DNA from: Senegalimassilia sp003474385
Lineage (GTDB): Bacteria; Actinomycetota; Coriobacteriia; Coriobacteriales; Eggerthellaceae
DNA: 64,000 nt
Assembly: GCF_003474385.1 (NCBI RefSeq)
Contig: NZ_QUCY01000016.1
Location: forward strand, 4,776-68,775
Direction: 5' to 3'
Shown here: piece after piece, positions 40,513-49,107 of the stretch
Layout: each line of letters opens with the position of its first letter
Position numbering within the stretch: position 1 is the stretch's first letter
Notes under the pieces: model-generated
The model's input: the letters and a program-made list of their open reading frames with translations, nothing else
Told to the model about the DNA's origin: nothing
Database searches by the model: none
Made by a program: the position numbers and the translations under genes

Positions 40513-40541
40513 GGAGGGGCCGGCTTGATGCCGGCCCCTCC
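40513..40541. terminator. Strong hairpin after the feo block
   Basis: GGAGGGGCCGGC (40513-40524) and GCCGGCCCCTCC (40530-40541) form a perfect 12-bp stem with a 5-base loop. No T tract follows. Confidence 0.55.
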
Positions 40542-40798
40542 GCGTATATGGCGGCCTTGCGGTCGGGGGGCGGGGCGCGCAGCGCGCTCGTCTCGTGCGA
40601 CGCAGCTGCCTGCGCGTGATGTCCGGCGGCAGGGGAGGTTCGCATGCGAAACATTCGAATGGGCTTGGGAGCCAAATCGACCGGCAACGGGAAGCCCGTC
40701 CGCACCCGTGTCAAACGCAAACGAAGCGTTCGGGTGAGCTCGCGAATCAAGAGCGCAAAATGAGAAGATCGCTAAGGAAAACTTTTTTCGAAAAGTTA

Positions 40799-40827
40799 TT
40801 GACGGTTTACTAAAGTTACCCTATACT
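40799..40827 (+). promoter_or_regulatory. Strong sigma-70-type promoter
   Basis: TTGACG (40799-40804), a 17-base spacer and TATACT (40822-40827) make the best promoter in the window. The spacer GTTTACTAAAGTTACCC shares TTACC with the sites before feoA and feoB, so iron-dependent autoregulation is possible. Confidence 0.7.
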
Positions 40828-41109
40828 GACAAATGTCGATGGCAAGCGTTCCCCCTCGCAAAAGCCATTCGACGCCTCTCTTTCTTTTGCTGACCCGGCG
40901 GCAGGGCTCTTCTCGTCTGGCCCCGCCGTATCAGCAGGCCGACGAGGGTTCCATACCCCCCTCTCCACCCTCGTCGGCCACGTTTCCCTTTTCGAGTTTC
41001 CCTCGTGAATCCGCAGGCTGCTTGAGCAGATCGAATGCGCAGCTATGCGCTTTTAGCGTTATGCTATCGCCCTGTGGTACTATGAGGGCAACTATGAAAG
41101 GAGTGCCCA

Positions 41110-41490
41110 ATGGAGAAGATGTCCAAATCGCACGAGGATTACCTTGAGGCCATCGTAATGCTCGGGGGCACCACGGAGGTGTCCGTCCGATCTGTCGACA
41201 TCGCCAACAAAATGGGCGTTTCCAAGGCATCCGTGAACAAGGCGGTCACCGCGCTGAAGGAGAAGGCGCTTGCCGAGCAGCCGTATTACGGCGATATCAC
41301 CCTCACCGAGGCTGGCTTTGCCTATGGCACCGCCATCTACGAGCGTCATTGCATGCTTTCGAAGTTCCTGCACAAGGAGCTGGGCATTCCCGCCGACGTT
41401 GCCGAGAGCGAAGCCTGCCTTATGGAACACGCCATCAGCGACGACTCGTTCGAAAAATGGAGAGCTTATATTAAAAAGCTCGACCTCTAA
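41110..41490 (+). CDS. DtxR/MntR-family metal-dependent regulator
   Basis: The 126-residue protein has the DtxR-type winged helix (EDYLEAIVML...VSVRSVDIANKMGVSKASVNKAVTALKEKALAEQPYYGDITLTEAG) and a short dimerisation domain with the metal-ligand phrases HCMLSKFLHKELG and AESEACLMEHAIS. It lacks a C-terminal SH3 domain, as in MntR. In DtxR proteins such a repressor controls iron or manganese uptake; the feo block just upstream is its likely target. GAAAGGAG is eight bases before ATG 41110. Confidence 0.9.
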   Translation: MEKMSKSHEDYLEAIVMLGGTTEVSVRSVDIANKMGVSKASVNKAVTALKEKALAEQPYYGDITLTEAGFAYGTAIYERHCMLSKFLHKELGIPADVAESEACLMEHAISDDSFEKWRAYIKKLDL

Positions 41491-41532
41491 AGGCGCGAAG
41501 GCGCCCATCGCTGAAGCTAAACCGCATGCCAG

Positions 41533-41565
41533 CCGCCCGTTTCCATCTTGGAGACGGGCGGTTTT
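41533..41565 (+). terminator. Terminator after the DtxR-family gene
   Basis: CCGCCCGTTTC (41533-41543) pairs with GAGACGGGCGG (41551-41561), with one wobble, followed by TTTT. Confidence 0.85.
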
Positions 41566-41675
41566 CCGTCTTGGGTGCCGGCCGCGCGGCGTCGCACGAT
41601 GTGCTATCCTACCGAATGCTTCTTGCATCAAATCACACACTTAATCGAACCACATGCGCTAAGGGGCGGTCATCA

Positions 41676-42662
41676 ATGTCACGGCAAGCTCGTATCCTCT
41701 CGTTCGACGACGTCAAGCGAGGCGGTTCCCGTTACCCAGAACATCAACATCGCGATTGGGCGGAGCGCTCGCAGGCGGGTCGTGCCCGTGCGGGCCAGCG
41801 TCCCTCGCAAGCCCCGCGCCGCCAAAGCTCGCCTTTGCTGTCCTATCTTTCCGAGGACGCGTTTGCGCAGCCGTATTCCGAAGAGGGGGCCTTCCAGCAT
41901 CCCGCGCGGCAGCGTCGCGGCGCCTCCCGTGCCGCCCGCAAGCGCGGCGAAACCGTTGCCGAGCAGCGTCGTTCCTCTCGCGTTTCCGCGCAAGAGCGCG
42001 ATGAGCGCGCCCAGGAGCCGGAAGAGGGTCGGATCACGGCAGCCGATCGCCGTCGCGCCAAGGCCAAGGCGCGCGCCAAGGCCAAGGCCGGCCGCGCGTT
42101 CGAGAAGCAGTTCGGCGGGCAAGCGCCCGAGAGCGACGATTCCCCGCGCGCAGCCGTGTACAAAGGGCAGATGGGCGCAAGCCAGCGTCGTGCCCAGCGC
42201 ATGCAGACCGATGAGGCTGCGCCGTCGCGCAACCGCCGCCGTGCGCGCTTTTCCAAAGACACCCTTATGGGCGCCATGGGCTCCCGCACGTTCATGATCG
42301 GCGCTGCCGTGGCGGCGTGCCTGGTCATGTCCACGGTGTTCCTGTATCCCACCGCGCAGCGCTACTATTGCAGCGTGCGCGACCACGATAAGCTGGTCAT
42401 CGAATACGATGCGCTCGTCGATCGCAACCAGGAGCTGCAATCCGACGTCGATTCCCTGCAAACCGATGCAGGCGTCGAGCAGCGTGCCCACGAGCAGCTC
42501 GGCTGGGTGAAAAAAGGCGAGGAATCCGCCAATGTGCGCGGTTTGAACTTGGAGGAAACCCAGCAGGGCTCCACCATCACGCCCAACATCTCCTCCGATA
42601 GCGTGCAGGCGCCCGATACGTGGTACTCGCCGCTGCTCGATCTGGTGTTCGGCTACAAATAA
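41676..42662 (+). CDS. DivIC/FtsB-like septum formation protein
   Basis: The 328-residue protein has a long, very basic cytoplasmic N-terminus (about 1-200, rich in Arg, Ala and Gln), a single membrane helix (about 205-225) and a coiled coil (about 235-268) followed by AHEQLGWVKKGE, the wording typical of FtsB/DivIC. These proteins join the FtsQLB complex at the division septum. The long basic tail is typical of actinobacterial versions. AAGGGGCGG precedes ATG 41676. It is 18 bases before the Ppx gene and likely cotranscribed. Confidence 0.85.
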   Translation: MSRQARILSFDDVKRGGSRYPEHQHRDWAERSQAGRARAGQRPSQAPRRQSSPLLSYLSEDAFAQPYSEEGAFQHPARQRRGASRAARKRGETVAEQRRSSRVSAQERDERAQEPEEGRITAADRRRAKAKARAKAKAGRAFEKQFGGQAPESDDSPRAAVYKGQMGASQRRAQRMQTDEAAPSRNRRRARFSKDTLMGAMGSRTFMIGAAVAACLVMSTVFLYPTAQRYYCSVRDHDKLVIEYDALVDRNQELQSDVDSLQTDAGVEQRAHEQLGWVKKGEESANVRGLNLEETQQGSTITPNISSDSVQAPDTWYSPLLDLVFGYK

Positions 42663-42680
42663 GCAGGCAAGGGGGTTGCC

Positions 42681-43652
42681 ATGACCGAAAGCCGCATGCA
42701 AGGATTTGCTGCAGGGCGCTATGCCGCCATCGACATCGGAACGGTCACGTGCCGCATGCTCGTGGCGGACGTCGACGCCGCGGGCGCCATCCATGAGGTG
42801 GATCGCGAATACGCCATCACCAACCTTGGCGAAGGCGTCGATGCCACCGGTATGCTCTTGCCTGCCGCAATCGACCGCACCGTTGAAACGGTAGGGGGGT
42901 ATTGCGCCGTGCGCGACCGCCTTGCCGAGCAGGGCGCCCCCATCGCCAAGACCATCGCGGTAGCCACCTCGGCATCGCGCGATGCAGGGAACTCCGATGA
43001 GTTCGTGCGGCGTTTGGCGCAGCTCGGCGTTGTCCTTTCGGTCATACCCGGTTGGAAGGAGGCGGGGCTGTCGTTCTCGGGTGCATCGTGCGATTTCCCT
43101 GGCCAGGACCTTATGGTGGTGGATATCGGCGGCGGCTCCACCGAGATGGTGGTGGGCCATGCGGGCCAAGCGCCCGCGTGGGCGCACTCCTTCGATATCG
43201 GGTGCCGTCGCGTCACCGAGAAGTTCATCCGCACCGACCCTCCCGAACCCGCCGAGCTTGAAGCGGCGCGCGAATGGGTAGCGCGGCAGCTTGCCGAGCA
43301 TCTCGGGGAAGCCGGGAAGGCCGGCGTGGCGCCTGAGCGTCTGGTGGCGGTCGCGGGTACGGCTACCACGGTGGTCGCGGTGCGCGACCAGATGCGCGTG
43401 TACGATTCGACGAAGGTGCATAAGGCGCACGTGACGCGCCCGCAGCTCGATCGGCAGTACTCGCAGCTTGCCGCCATGCCCCTGGAGCGGCGCAGCCAGG
43501 TCGTGGGCTTGGACCCCGGCCGAGCGCCGGTCATCGTGGCAGGCTTGGTCATCATGCAGGCTGTCATGGACGCCGTCGGCGTGGACGGGTTCACCGTCAG
43601 CGAGACGGACATCCTGCACGGCATCATATTGGACGCGGCCAAGCTCGGATAG
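42681..43652 (+). CDS. Ppx/GppA-family phosphatase
   Basis: The 323-residue protein has the sugar-kinase/Hsp70-fold motifs of exopolyphosphatase/guanosine pentaphosphatase: AAIDIGTVTCRMLVAD at the start, a TSASRDAGN motif, VVDIGGGSTEMVVG and a late VAGTATTV. It acts on polyphosphate or pppGpp in the cytoplasm; the sequence alone does not decide which. It is the short form without the C-terminal HD domain. The neighbour upstream is the FtsB/DivIC-like gene, the order seen in many actinobacteria. Confidence 0.92.
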   Translation: MTESRMQGFAAGRYAAIDIGTVTCRMLVADVDAAGAIHEVDREYAITNLGEGVDATGMLLPAAIDRTVETVGGYCAVRDRLAEQGAPIAKTIAVATSASRDAGNSDEFVRRLAQLGVVLSVIPGWKEAGLSFSGASCDFPGQDLMVVDIGGGSTEMVVGHAGQAPAWAHSFDIGCRRVTEKFIRTDPPEPAELEAAREWVARQLAEHLGEAGKAGVAPERLVAVAGTATTVVAVRDQMRVYDSTKVHKAHVTRPQLDRQYSQLAAMPLERRSQVVGLDPGRAPVIVAGLVIMQAVMDAVGVDGFTVSETDILHGIILDAAKLG

Positions 43653-43735
43653 GCCCGCCTTCCAAGCAAGACGACGTGCGTCGATGCCTAGCGAGCGGTC
43701 CCGCGCCGCTGCGTATCGGATCTGCCTGAACATGC

Positions 43736-43781
43736 AAAACGGCCCCCGGCGCGGNNNNNNNNNNCCGTTTCCGTGTTCGCA
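43736..43781 (-). terminator. Terminator of tRNA-Leu, interrupted by an assembly gap
   Basis: On the minus strand, after the tRNA there is ACGG, ten N (43764-43755), then CCGCGCCGGGGGCCGT and TTTT (43739-43736). The N run hides most of the 5' arm, but the layout is that of a GC-rich terminator. Confidence 0.55.
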
Positions 43782-43866
43782 TGGTAGGAGCGGTGGGATT
43801 CGAACCCACAAGCCTTGCGGCGGCGGATTTTAAGTCCGCTGCGTATGCCGATTCCGCCACGCTCCC
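43782..43866 (-). tRNA. tRNA-Leu (anticodon TAA)
   Basis: The minus strand has acceptor GGGAGCG with CGCTCCT, a class II long variable arm (about 43803-43820), anticodon loop CTTAAAA (anticodon TAA), T arm GGGTTCGAATCCC and encoded CCA (43784-43782). The first acceptor pair is G-U. Confidence 0.93.
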
Positions 43867-44032
43867 AAGCGCGTCAACCATCATATCAGAAAAAGCCGCG
43901 AGGGCGTCTAGGCGGCGGTCAATTTGAAGTTCCTTGGCTGATTGCGCCGCTTGTCCGGAGGGGCGCGTGAGCGCAATGCGCTTGTGGTACCATGGCAAGG
44001 AGCATGCAAGCGATTCGAATCAAGAAAGCGCT

Positions 44033-45088
44033 ATGAAGAACATCAACGAGATCATCGCAGACGTAGCCGAACCCCCGAAAACCTTCGAAGGCTATCTGAT
44101 GGCCTATGCCGATCAGGTAGGGGATCTGGTGAACACCTACCTTCCCGCGGGAACGCACCCCGACATGGATCGTTACCTGTACGCGCCGCTGAAGCGGTAT
44201 AGCGAAAACGGCGGCAAGCGCCATCGCCCGCTCATCTGCTTCGCCGCATGCCTAGCCGTAGGCGGCGACATGCGCCTGGCCACCAGCGCGGCGGCGGCTA
44301 TCGAGCATTTCCATACCGCAGCCCTCATCCATGATGATATCGCCGATGAGGCGGAGCTTCGCCGCGGCGAGCCGTGCATGCACTGCACGGAGGGCATCGG
44401 CCTTGCCATCAATGCTGGCGACCTGGCTCTGTCCCTGGTGAACGGCACGGTTGTGGAAGACCCCGATCTTGACGATCATACGAAGGTGCGCGTTATCTCC
44501 GAGCTCATCGAGATGACGCGTCGCACCATAGAGGGGCAGGCTCTCGACATCGGATGGGCGCGCGATGGCCGCTACGACATCGCTCCCGAGGACTACCTGG
44601 TCATGGCCACGCATAAAACCGCCCACTACTCCGGCGCGGTGCCGCTGGCCGTGGGCGCCATCATCGGCGGTGGCACGGCCGAGGAGGTGGAGGCCCTGCG
44701 CAGCTATGGCCTTGATACGGGCTTGGCGTTCCAGATCCAGGACGACCTGCTCAACCTCATCGGCAGCGAGGAGTCCACGAAGAAGGACTTCCGCAGCGAC
44801 ATTACCGAGGGCAAGCGCACGCTGGTGGTGGTGCACGCCCTGGCAAACGCCGCCCCTGAGGCGCGCGAACGCCTTATCCAGATCTTGTCCGCCAAGGAGA
44901 AGGACCCGGCGGTGCTCGCCGAGGCGGTCGACATCATGCAGGCCACGGGCAGCGTCGAGTATGCGCGCGCTTACGCCGAGAACCTGACCAACACCGCGAA
45001 GGGCCGCTTGGTGGAAAAGGTGGGGCCGTCCCTGTCGCGCGATCTGCTGATCTCCATGGCCGATTGGTTTGTGAACCGACTGAAGTAG
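44033..45088 (+). CDS. Polyprenyl diphosphate synthase
   Basis: This enzyme extends allylic diphosphates with isopentenyl diphosphate to make C15-C50 prenyl chains for quinones or cell-wall carrier lipids. The 351-residue protein has GGKRHRP (60-66), the first Asp-rich motif DDIAD (101-105), and LAFQIQDDLLN; the second Asp-rich motif reads DDLLN (237-241), with Asn in place of the third Asp. K-FRSDITEGKRT follows. Chain length cannot be told from the sequence. ATG 44033 follows CAAGAAAGCG. It is followed ten bases later by a peptidoglycan-binding gene. Confidence 0.9.
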   Translation: MKNINEIIADVAEPPKTFEGYLMAYADQVGDLVNTYLPAGTHPDMDRYLYAPLKRYSENGGKRHRPLICFAACLAVGGDMRLATSAAAAIEHFHTAALIHDDIADEAELRRGEPCMHCTEGIGLAINAGDLALSLVNGTVVEDPDLDDHTKVRVISELIEMTRRTIEGQALDIGWARDGRYDIAPEDYLVMATHKTAHYSGAVPLAVGAIIGGGTAEEVEALRSYGLDTGLAFQIQDDLLNLIGSEESTKKDFRSDITEGKRTLVVVHALANAAPEARERLIQILSAKEKDPAVLAEAVDIMQATGSVEYARAYAENLTNTAKGRLVEKVGPSLSRDLLISMADWFVNRLK

Positions 45089-45097
45089 GTGGGTGCA

Positions 45098-45997
45098 ATG
45101 GAAACCATTAAACTCAACGATTCCGGTGCTGCCGTCGAGGACGTGCAGCACCGTCTCTCCCGCATCGGGCTTCTGGACGAGGCCTGCATCGACGGCCTGT
45201 TCGGGCCCGAAACGGCGAAGGCCGTCGCCTCCTTCCGTTCCCAAGCACAGCTCGAGTGCGGCGACGAGGTGGACGAGAAAACCTGGGCTGCCCTGGTGGA
45301 TGCGTCGTTTTGCCTGGGCGACCGCACGCTGTACCTGCGCATGCCCCACTTCCACGGTCATGACGTGCAGCAGCTGCAGAAGGCGCTTTCCGCGCTCGGC
45401 TTCGCCTGTGGCGACATTGACGGCATTTTCGGCGCGTTCACCGAGCTTGCCCTGCGCAAATTCCAGACGAACCTGGGCCTGCCCACCGACGGCATAGCCG
45501 GCGCTTACACGTATGCCGCCATCCGCAACCTTCATCATTCCTGGGAGGGCAAGGAGGCCGTGCGCAGCTCCTCTCATCTGGGCTTCGCACGCGCAGCCGG
45601 CGTGCTGGAGCGCAACGCGCTGTGCTTATTCGGCACGCAGGAGTTCACGCGCAGCGTGGCCTCGCGCATGAGCAACCTGGCGCTTGCCACCAATCCCGCA
45701 TCGAAGATCGTCAGCGCCGATAACCTGCTTGTGGCGCCCGATGAGCAGATGCTGCTCGTGCACATCGTGCTGCCCGAGGAGCAGACGGGCAACGCTCCTC
45801 GCGTGGGGTTCGCCCCTGAGGAGACGCTGTCCATGCGTCTGGAATCGGCGCTTGAAGCGGCCATGCGGGCCGACCCGGCGCGCATCGCCGTCGAGCTTCC
45901 CGGCAGCATGTGGGAGGACGCCGGCGTGGGCCGTTCTGCCCAGCATTTCGCCATCACGCTGCTCGACGCGCTGTGCACGGCGCTCGCGAAGCGCTAA
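45098..45997 (+). CDS. Protein with two peptidoglycan-binding domains
   Basis: The 299-residue protein starts directly with a PG_binding_1 domain (about 5-68; GAAVEDVQHRL..IGLLDEACIDGLFGPET) and has a second one (about 85-145; HDVQQLQKALSALGFACGDIDGIFGAFTE). The C-terminal 130 residues are not a family I recognise with certainty, but DEQMLLVHIV and the ordered residues hint at an amidase-like fold without clear catalytic motifs. There is no signal peptide or membrane segment, which is unusual for such domains; actinobacterial CwlM is a known cytoplasmic example. TAGGTGGG precedes ATG 45098. It is coupled to the prenyl synthase gene. Confidence 0.75.
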   Translation: METIKLNDSGAAVEDVQHRLSRIGLLDEACIDGLFGPETAKAVASFRSQAQLECGDEVDEKTWAALVDASFCLGDRTLYLRMPHFHGHDVQQLQKALSALGFACGDIDGIFGAFTELALRKFQTNLGLPTDGIAGAYTYAAIRNLHHSWEGKEAVRSSSHLGFARAAGVLERNALCLFGTQEFTRSVASRMSNLALATNPASKIVSADNLLVAPDEQMLLVHIVLPEEQTGNAPRVGFAPEETLSMRLESALEAAMRADPARIAVELPGSMWEDAGVGRSAQHFAITLLDALCTALAKR

Positions 45998-46027
45998 CGG
46001 CGGCTAGCGAAAAGAAGCATTGCCAGC

Positions 46028-46053
46028 GGGCGGTCCTCGGGGCCGCCCTCTTT
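46028..46053 (+). terminator. Terminator after the peptidoglycan-binding gene
   Basis: GGGCGG (46028-46033) pairs with CCGCCC (46043-46048) and a short T-rich run (TCTTT) follows. Confidence 0.6.
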
Positions 46054-46285
46054 GCATGCTGCGCAGGGCAGGGTTATCGGGTCTGCAGCCCTAAGGGCGC
46101 GGTAACGGCCTTGCTGTAAGCTGCGGGTGCGATGCCTCCCCTGGCTTCGCTCGCCAGATGTTCCGCACGTGCTGCTTTGCATCAGGACGGCAACGGTTTG
46201 CCCAAAGCGGCTGGGCGTTGCGTATACTGGGGATATCGAAGCGGGGTCCGAACGCGGCCCTTGCAACCAAGAGAAAGGTCCGTTC

Positions 46286-46816
46286 ATGACCGAGCATAAC
46301 GATAACCCCATCACGCAGCCCGAGCAGCCGGCTTCCCCGCAGGCGCCCGCCCAGCAGCAGGCGTCAGCTCAGTCTGCCGATAGGACGCAAGGCCCTGCTG
46401 CGGCCTCCCAGGTCCCGCCGGCACAGCCGCAAGACGCTCCCGGTGCCTCCCAGGTGCCTCCGGCCCAGCCTGAGCAGCCGTATGCGCAGGCCCAGCAACA
46501 GCAGCCCTACGCACAGCCTACGTATGCGCAGCCGGTGTATCCTCCGGCGCCGCTCATGAAGCTGTCGGGCGGCATGAAGTTCGCCTGGTTCGTCATCGGC
46601 GCCTTGGTGGGCATCCCGGGCATTTTGCTTGCCTGGGTATGCAATGCCGATAAATACCCCCAGGTGAAAAACGACGCCGTGAAATTCTCCGCTATCGGCT
46701 TCGCCGTGTGGATGCTTGCCGGCATCATCTTCACCATGATGATAGGCGGCATGCTCGCCGCGTTCGTGGCCGCTTGCGATCCCGGATTCTACGGCACCTA
46801 CGGTGGAACCTGGTAA
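46286..46816 (+). CDS. Pro/Gln-rich membrane protein
   Basis: The 176-residue protein has a disordered N-terminal part (about 1-88) of Pro, Gln, Ala and Tyr with repeated VPPAQP and PYAQ units, then two membrane segments (about 96-115 and 135-160). The unit SGGMKFAWFVIGALVGIPGILLAW is typical of a family of small hypothetical membrane proteins in Coriobacteriia. TATACT (46223-46228) is a possible -10, and GAGAAAGG precedes the ATG. Function unknown. Confidence 0.7.
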   Translation: MTEHNDNPITQPEQPASPQAPAQQQASAQSADRTQGPAAASQVPPAQPQDAPGASQVPPAQPEQPYAQAQQQQPYAQPTYAQPVYPPAPLMKLSGGMKFAWFVIGALVGIPGILLAWVCNADKYPQVKNDAVKFSAIGFAVWMLAGIIFTMMIGGMLAAFVAACDPGFYGTYGGTW

Positions 46817-46948
46817 CATCGGGCTTCATGGTGCAGGGCGGCTTCGGACGCCACGCGCGACGGTCGCCGTATGAGCCTTCGTTGGGCGTGATTGTGGCAA
46901 CCGCTAAGCATGTCTTGCGTTAGCGAACGTAAACAATATGTTACGAAG

Positions 46949-46977
46949 AAGAGCCCCGACGGGGCTCTTCCGTATTT
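46949..46977 (+). terminator. Terminator before leuC
   Basis: AAGAGCCCC (46949-46957) pairs with GGGGCTCTT (46961-46969), followed by CCGTATTTT. Confidence 0.75.
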
Positions 46978-47062
46978 TCGAGAAACGCCGGTGGTACAAT
47001 CAACCAGTTTTACAAAATGCCCGGTATACGGGCAAGCGAGGCTGTAAATCGAAGGAGCGAAC

Positions 47063-48334
47063 ATGGCACGTCCCATGACCATGGCCGAGAAGATCTTGGC
47101 CGCACATGCGGGGCTTGACGAAGTCGAGCCGGGGCAGTTGATCGAGTGCAATCTCGATCTGGTGCTTTCCAACGACATCACGTCGCCTATCGCCATTAAG
47201 AATTTCAAGCAAATCGGCGTGGAGAAGGTGTTCGATCCCACCAAGATCGCCCTGGTTCCCGATCACTACGTTCCGAACAAGGACATCAAAAGCGCCGAGC
47301 AGGCCAAGCAGGTGCGCGATTTCGCCCGTGAGCAGGGCATCACGCATTACTACGAGGTCGGTTGCATGGGCGTCGAGCACGCGCTGCTGCCCGAGCAGGG
47401 CGTCGTGGGCGCGGGCGATCTGATTATCGGTGCCGATTCCCATACCTGCACCTATGGCGCCCTCGGCGCATTCTCCACCGGCGTTGGCTCCACCGACGCC
47501 GCCGTGGGCTATGCCACGGGCAAGGCGTGGTTCAAGGTGCCCGAAAGCCTGCTGTTCAAGATCGACGGCCAGCTTGCCCCCGGCGTCACCGGCAAGGACG
47601 TCATCCTGTACATCATCGGCATGATCGGCGTTGACGGCGCGCTGTACAAGGCCATGGAGTTCACGGGTGGCGCTATCCGCACCATGTCCATGGACCAGCG
47701 CCTTTCCATCTCCAACATGGCCATCGAGGCCGGCGGCAAGGCGGGCCTTATCGAGGTGGATGACATCACGCGCGCCTACATGGACGGCCGCACCGAGCGC
47801 CCCTATACCGAATACCACTCCGACCCCGATGCCGTGTACGCTCATGTATACGAGATCGACGCCGCCGATATCCCGGCTACCGTGGCGTGGCCGCATCTGC
47901 CGTCCAACACGCGCCCGGCGGCCGAATCCCGTGACGTGAAGATCGATCAGGCGGTTATCGGCAGCTGCACCAACGGCCGCTTGGAGGACATGCGCCAGGC
48001 AGCCGACGTGCTGCGCGGCCGCAAGGTGCACCCCGACGTGCGCTGCATCGTCATCCCGGCAACGCAGGCCGTGTATAAGCAGTGCATCGCCGAGGGCCTG
48101 ATGGACGTGTTCCTTGACGCCAACTGCGCCGTTTCCACGCCCACGTGCGGCCCGTGCCTGGGCGGTTACATGGGCATCCTGGCCGCTGGCGAGCGCTGCG
48201 TTTCCACTTCGAACCGCAACTTCGTCGGCCGCATGGGCGACCCCACGTCCGAGGTGTATCTGGCAAGCCCGGCGGTTGCCGCGGCTAGCGCCGTGCTCGG
48301 CCACATAGGCCTGCCCGAGGATATTGCGGAATAA
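47063..48334 (+). CDS. leuC: 3-isopropylmalate dehydratase large subunit
   Basis: LeuC with LeuD isomerises 2- to 3-isopropylmalate in leucine synthesis and needs a [4Fe-4S] cluster. The 423-residue protein has the aconitase-family cysteines in GSCTNGR and VSTPTCGPCLGG, DSHTCTYGALGAF, and is of the short type (about 420 residues) shared with homoaconitase-like enzymes. GAAGGAGC precedes ATG 47063, and TACAAT (46995-47000) is a possible -10. leuD follows after 22 bases. Confidence 0.95.
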   Translation: MARPMTMAEKILAAHAGLDEVEPGQLIECNLDLVLSNDITSPIAIKNFKQIGVEKVFDPTKIALVPDHYVPNKDIKSAEQAKQVRDFAREQGITHYYEVGCMGVEHALLPEQGVVGAGDLIIGADSHTCTYGALGAFSTGVGSTDAAVGYATGKAWFKVPESLLFKIDGQLAPGVTGKDVILYIIGMIGVDGALYKAMEFTGGAIRTMSMDQRLSISNMAIEAGGKAGLIEVDDITRAYMDGRTERPYTEYHSDPDAVYAHVYEIDAADIPATVAWPHLPSNTRPAAESRDVKIDQAVIGSCTNGRLEDMRQAADVLRGRKVHPDVRCIVIPATQAVYKQCIAEGLMDVFLDANCAVSTPTCGPCLGGYMGILAAGERCVSTSNRNFVGRMGDPTSEVYLASPAVAAASAVLGHIGLPEDIAE

Positions 48335-48356
48335 CGGATAAGGGAAGGAACCTATT

Positions 48357-48854
48357 ATGCATTTCAAGGGTACCGCGCATCGTTACGGCCGCGACATCGA
48401 CACCGACGTCATCATTCCGGCCCGTTACCTCAACTCCTCCGATCCCGAGTGGCTGGCAGCGCACTGCTTGGAGGATCTGGACAAGGACTTCGTGAAGAAG
48501 GTGCACAAGGGCGACATCATCGTGGCAGAGGAGAACTTCGGCTGCGGCTCGTCGCGCGAGCATGCGCCCATCGCCATCAAGGCTGCGGGCGTGGACGTGG
48601 TCATCGCCAAGTCCTTTGCGCGCATCTTCTACCGCAACTCCATCAACACCGGCCTGGCCATCATGGAATGCCCCGAGGCGGTGGACGCTATCAAGCAGGG
48701 CGATGTGGTGGACGTGGACGCCGATGCCGGCGTCATCACCAATACCACCACCGGCGAAACGTTCAAGGCCCAGCCGTTCCCGCCGTTCATCCGCGAGATC
48801 ATCGAGGAAGGCGGCTTGATCAACCGCACCCGCAAGGTGCTCGGCATCGAATAG
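48357..48854 (+). CDS. leuD: 3-isopropylmalate dehydratase small subunit
   Basis: The 165-residue swivel-domain subunit has the motifs RYGRDIDTDVIIPARYL, EENFGCGSSREHAP and FARIFYRNSINTGL. Its length matches the short LeuD that pairs with the short LeuC type. GGGAAGGAA precedes the ATG. The next leucine gene, leuB, is displaced by 1.9 kb by an inverted zinc-ribbon gene. Confidence 0.95.
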   Translation: MHFKGTAHRYGRDIDTDVIIPARYLNSSDPEWLAAHCLEDLDKDFVKKVHKGDIIVAEENFGCGSSREHAPIAIKAAGVDVVIAKSFARIFYRNSINTGLAIMECPEAVDAIKQGDVVDVDADAGVITNTTTGETFKAQPFPPFIREIIEEGGLINRTRKVLGIE

Positions 48855-48873
48855 CCGTTAGCGGCGCCGATTC

Positions 48874-48960
48874 GTGAACAGGGGACGGAGGTGCATGTTC
48901 ACAGCTGACCTCCACGGTGCAGAAGGACGCTCGTGAACGCACGCCCCGTCCCCTGTTCAC
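48874..48960. repeat. REP-like palindromic element
   Basis: GTGAACAGGGGACGG (48874-48888) and its perfect inverted copy (48946-48960) flank 57 bases; inside, GTGCATGTTCAC and GTGAACGCAC form a second imperfect inverted pair. Related copies are at 49049-49076 and 56995-57015. Confidence 0.7.
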
Positions 48961-48992
48961 GTCCAGGGGGCAGGGTATCGACCGCAACAGGA

Positions 48993-49027
48993 AAGAGGGC
49001 GGCTTGCATTCGGCAAGCCGCCCTCTT
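48993..49027. terminator. Bidirectional terminator hairpin
   Basis: AAGAGGGCGGCTTGC (48993-49007) and its perfect complement (49013-49027) form a 15-bp stem with a 5-base loop. It lies between the ends of leuD and the minus-strand zinc-ribbon gene and could serve both. Confidence 0.7.
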
Positions 49028-49048
49028 GCATCCGGGGCAGGCAGTGCT

Positions 49049-49076
49049 CGTGAACGCACCCATGTCCCTTGTTCAC
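49049..49076. repeat. Partial REP-like copy
   Basis: CGTGAACGCAC followed by ATGTCCCTTGTTCAC resembles the right arm of the element at 48874-48960 with a few changes. Confidence 0.5.
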
Positions 49077-49107
49077 ATGCTTTCGCCCATCGCGGCGCCG
49101 TGCTTGC

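Larger units (their letters stand above)
40471..41109. other. Long intergenic region upstream of the DtxR-family gene
   Basis: About 640 bases without a supported gene. It holds the hairpin at 40513-40541, a strong promoter at 40799-40827, and a second possible -10 TACTAT at 41078-41083. The transcript from the distal promoter would have a leader of about 275 bases. The open frame of 104 codons at 40833-41147 has Ser/Pro-rich content and overlaps the regulator gene; I do not believe it is a gene. Confidence 0.5.

Noticed and set aside
40833..41147. 104-codon frame before the DtxR-family gene
   Set aside because: Ser/Pro-rich, no ribosome site match to a known family and overlaps the true regulator start.
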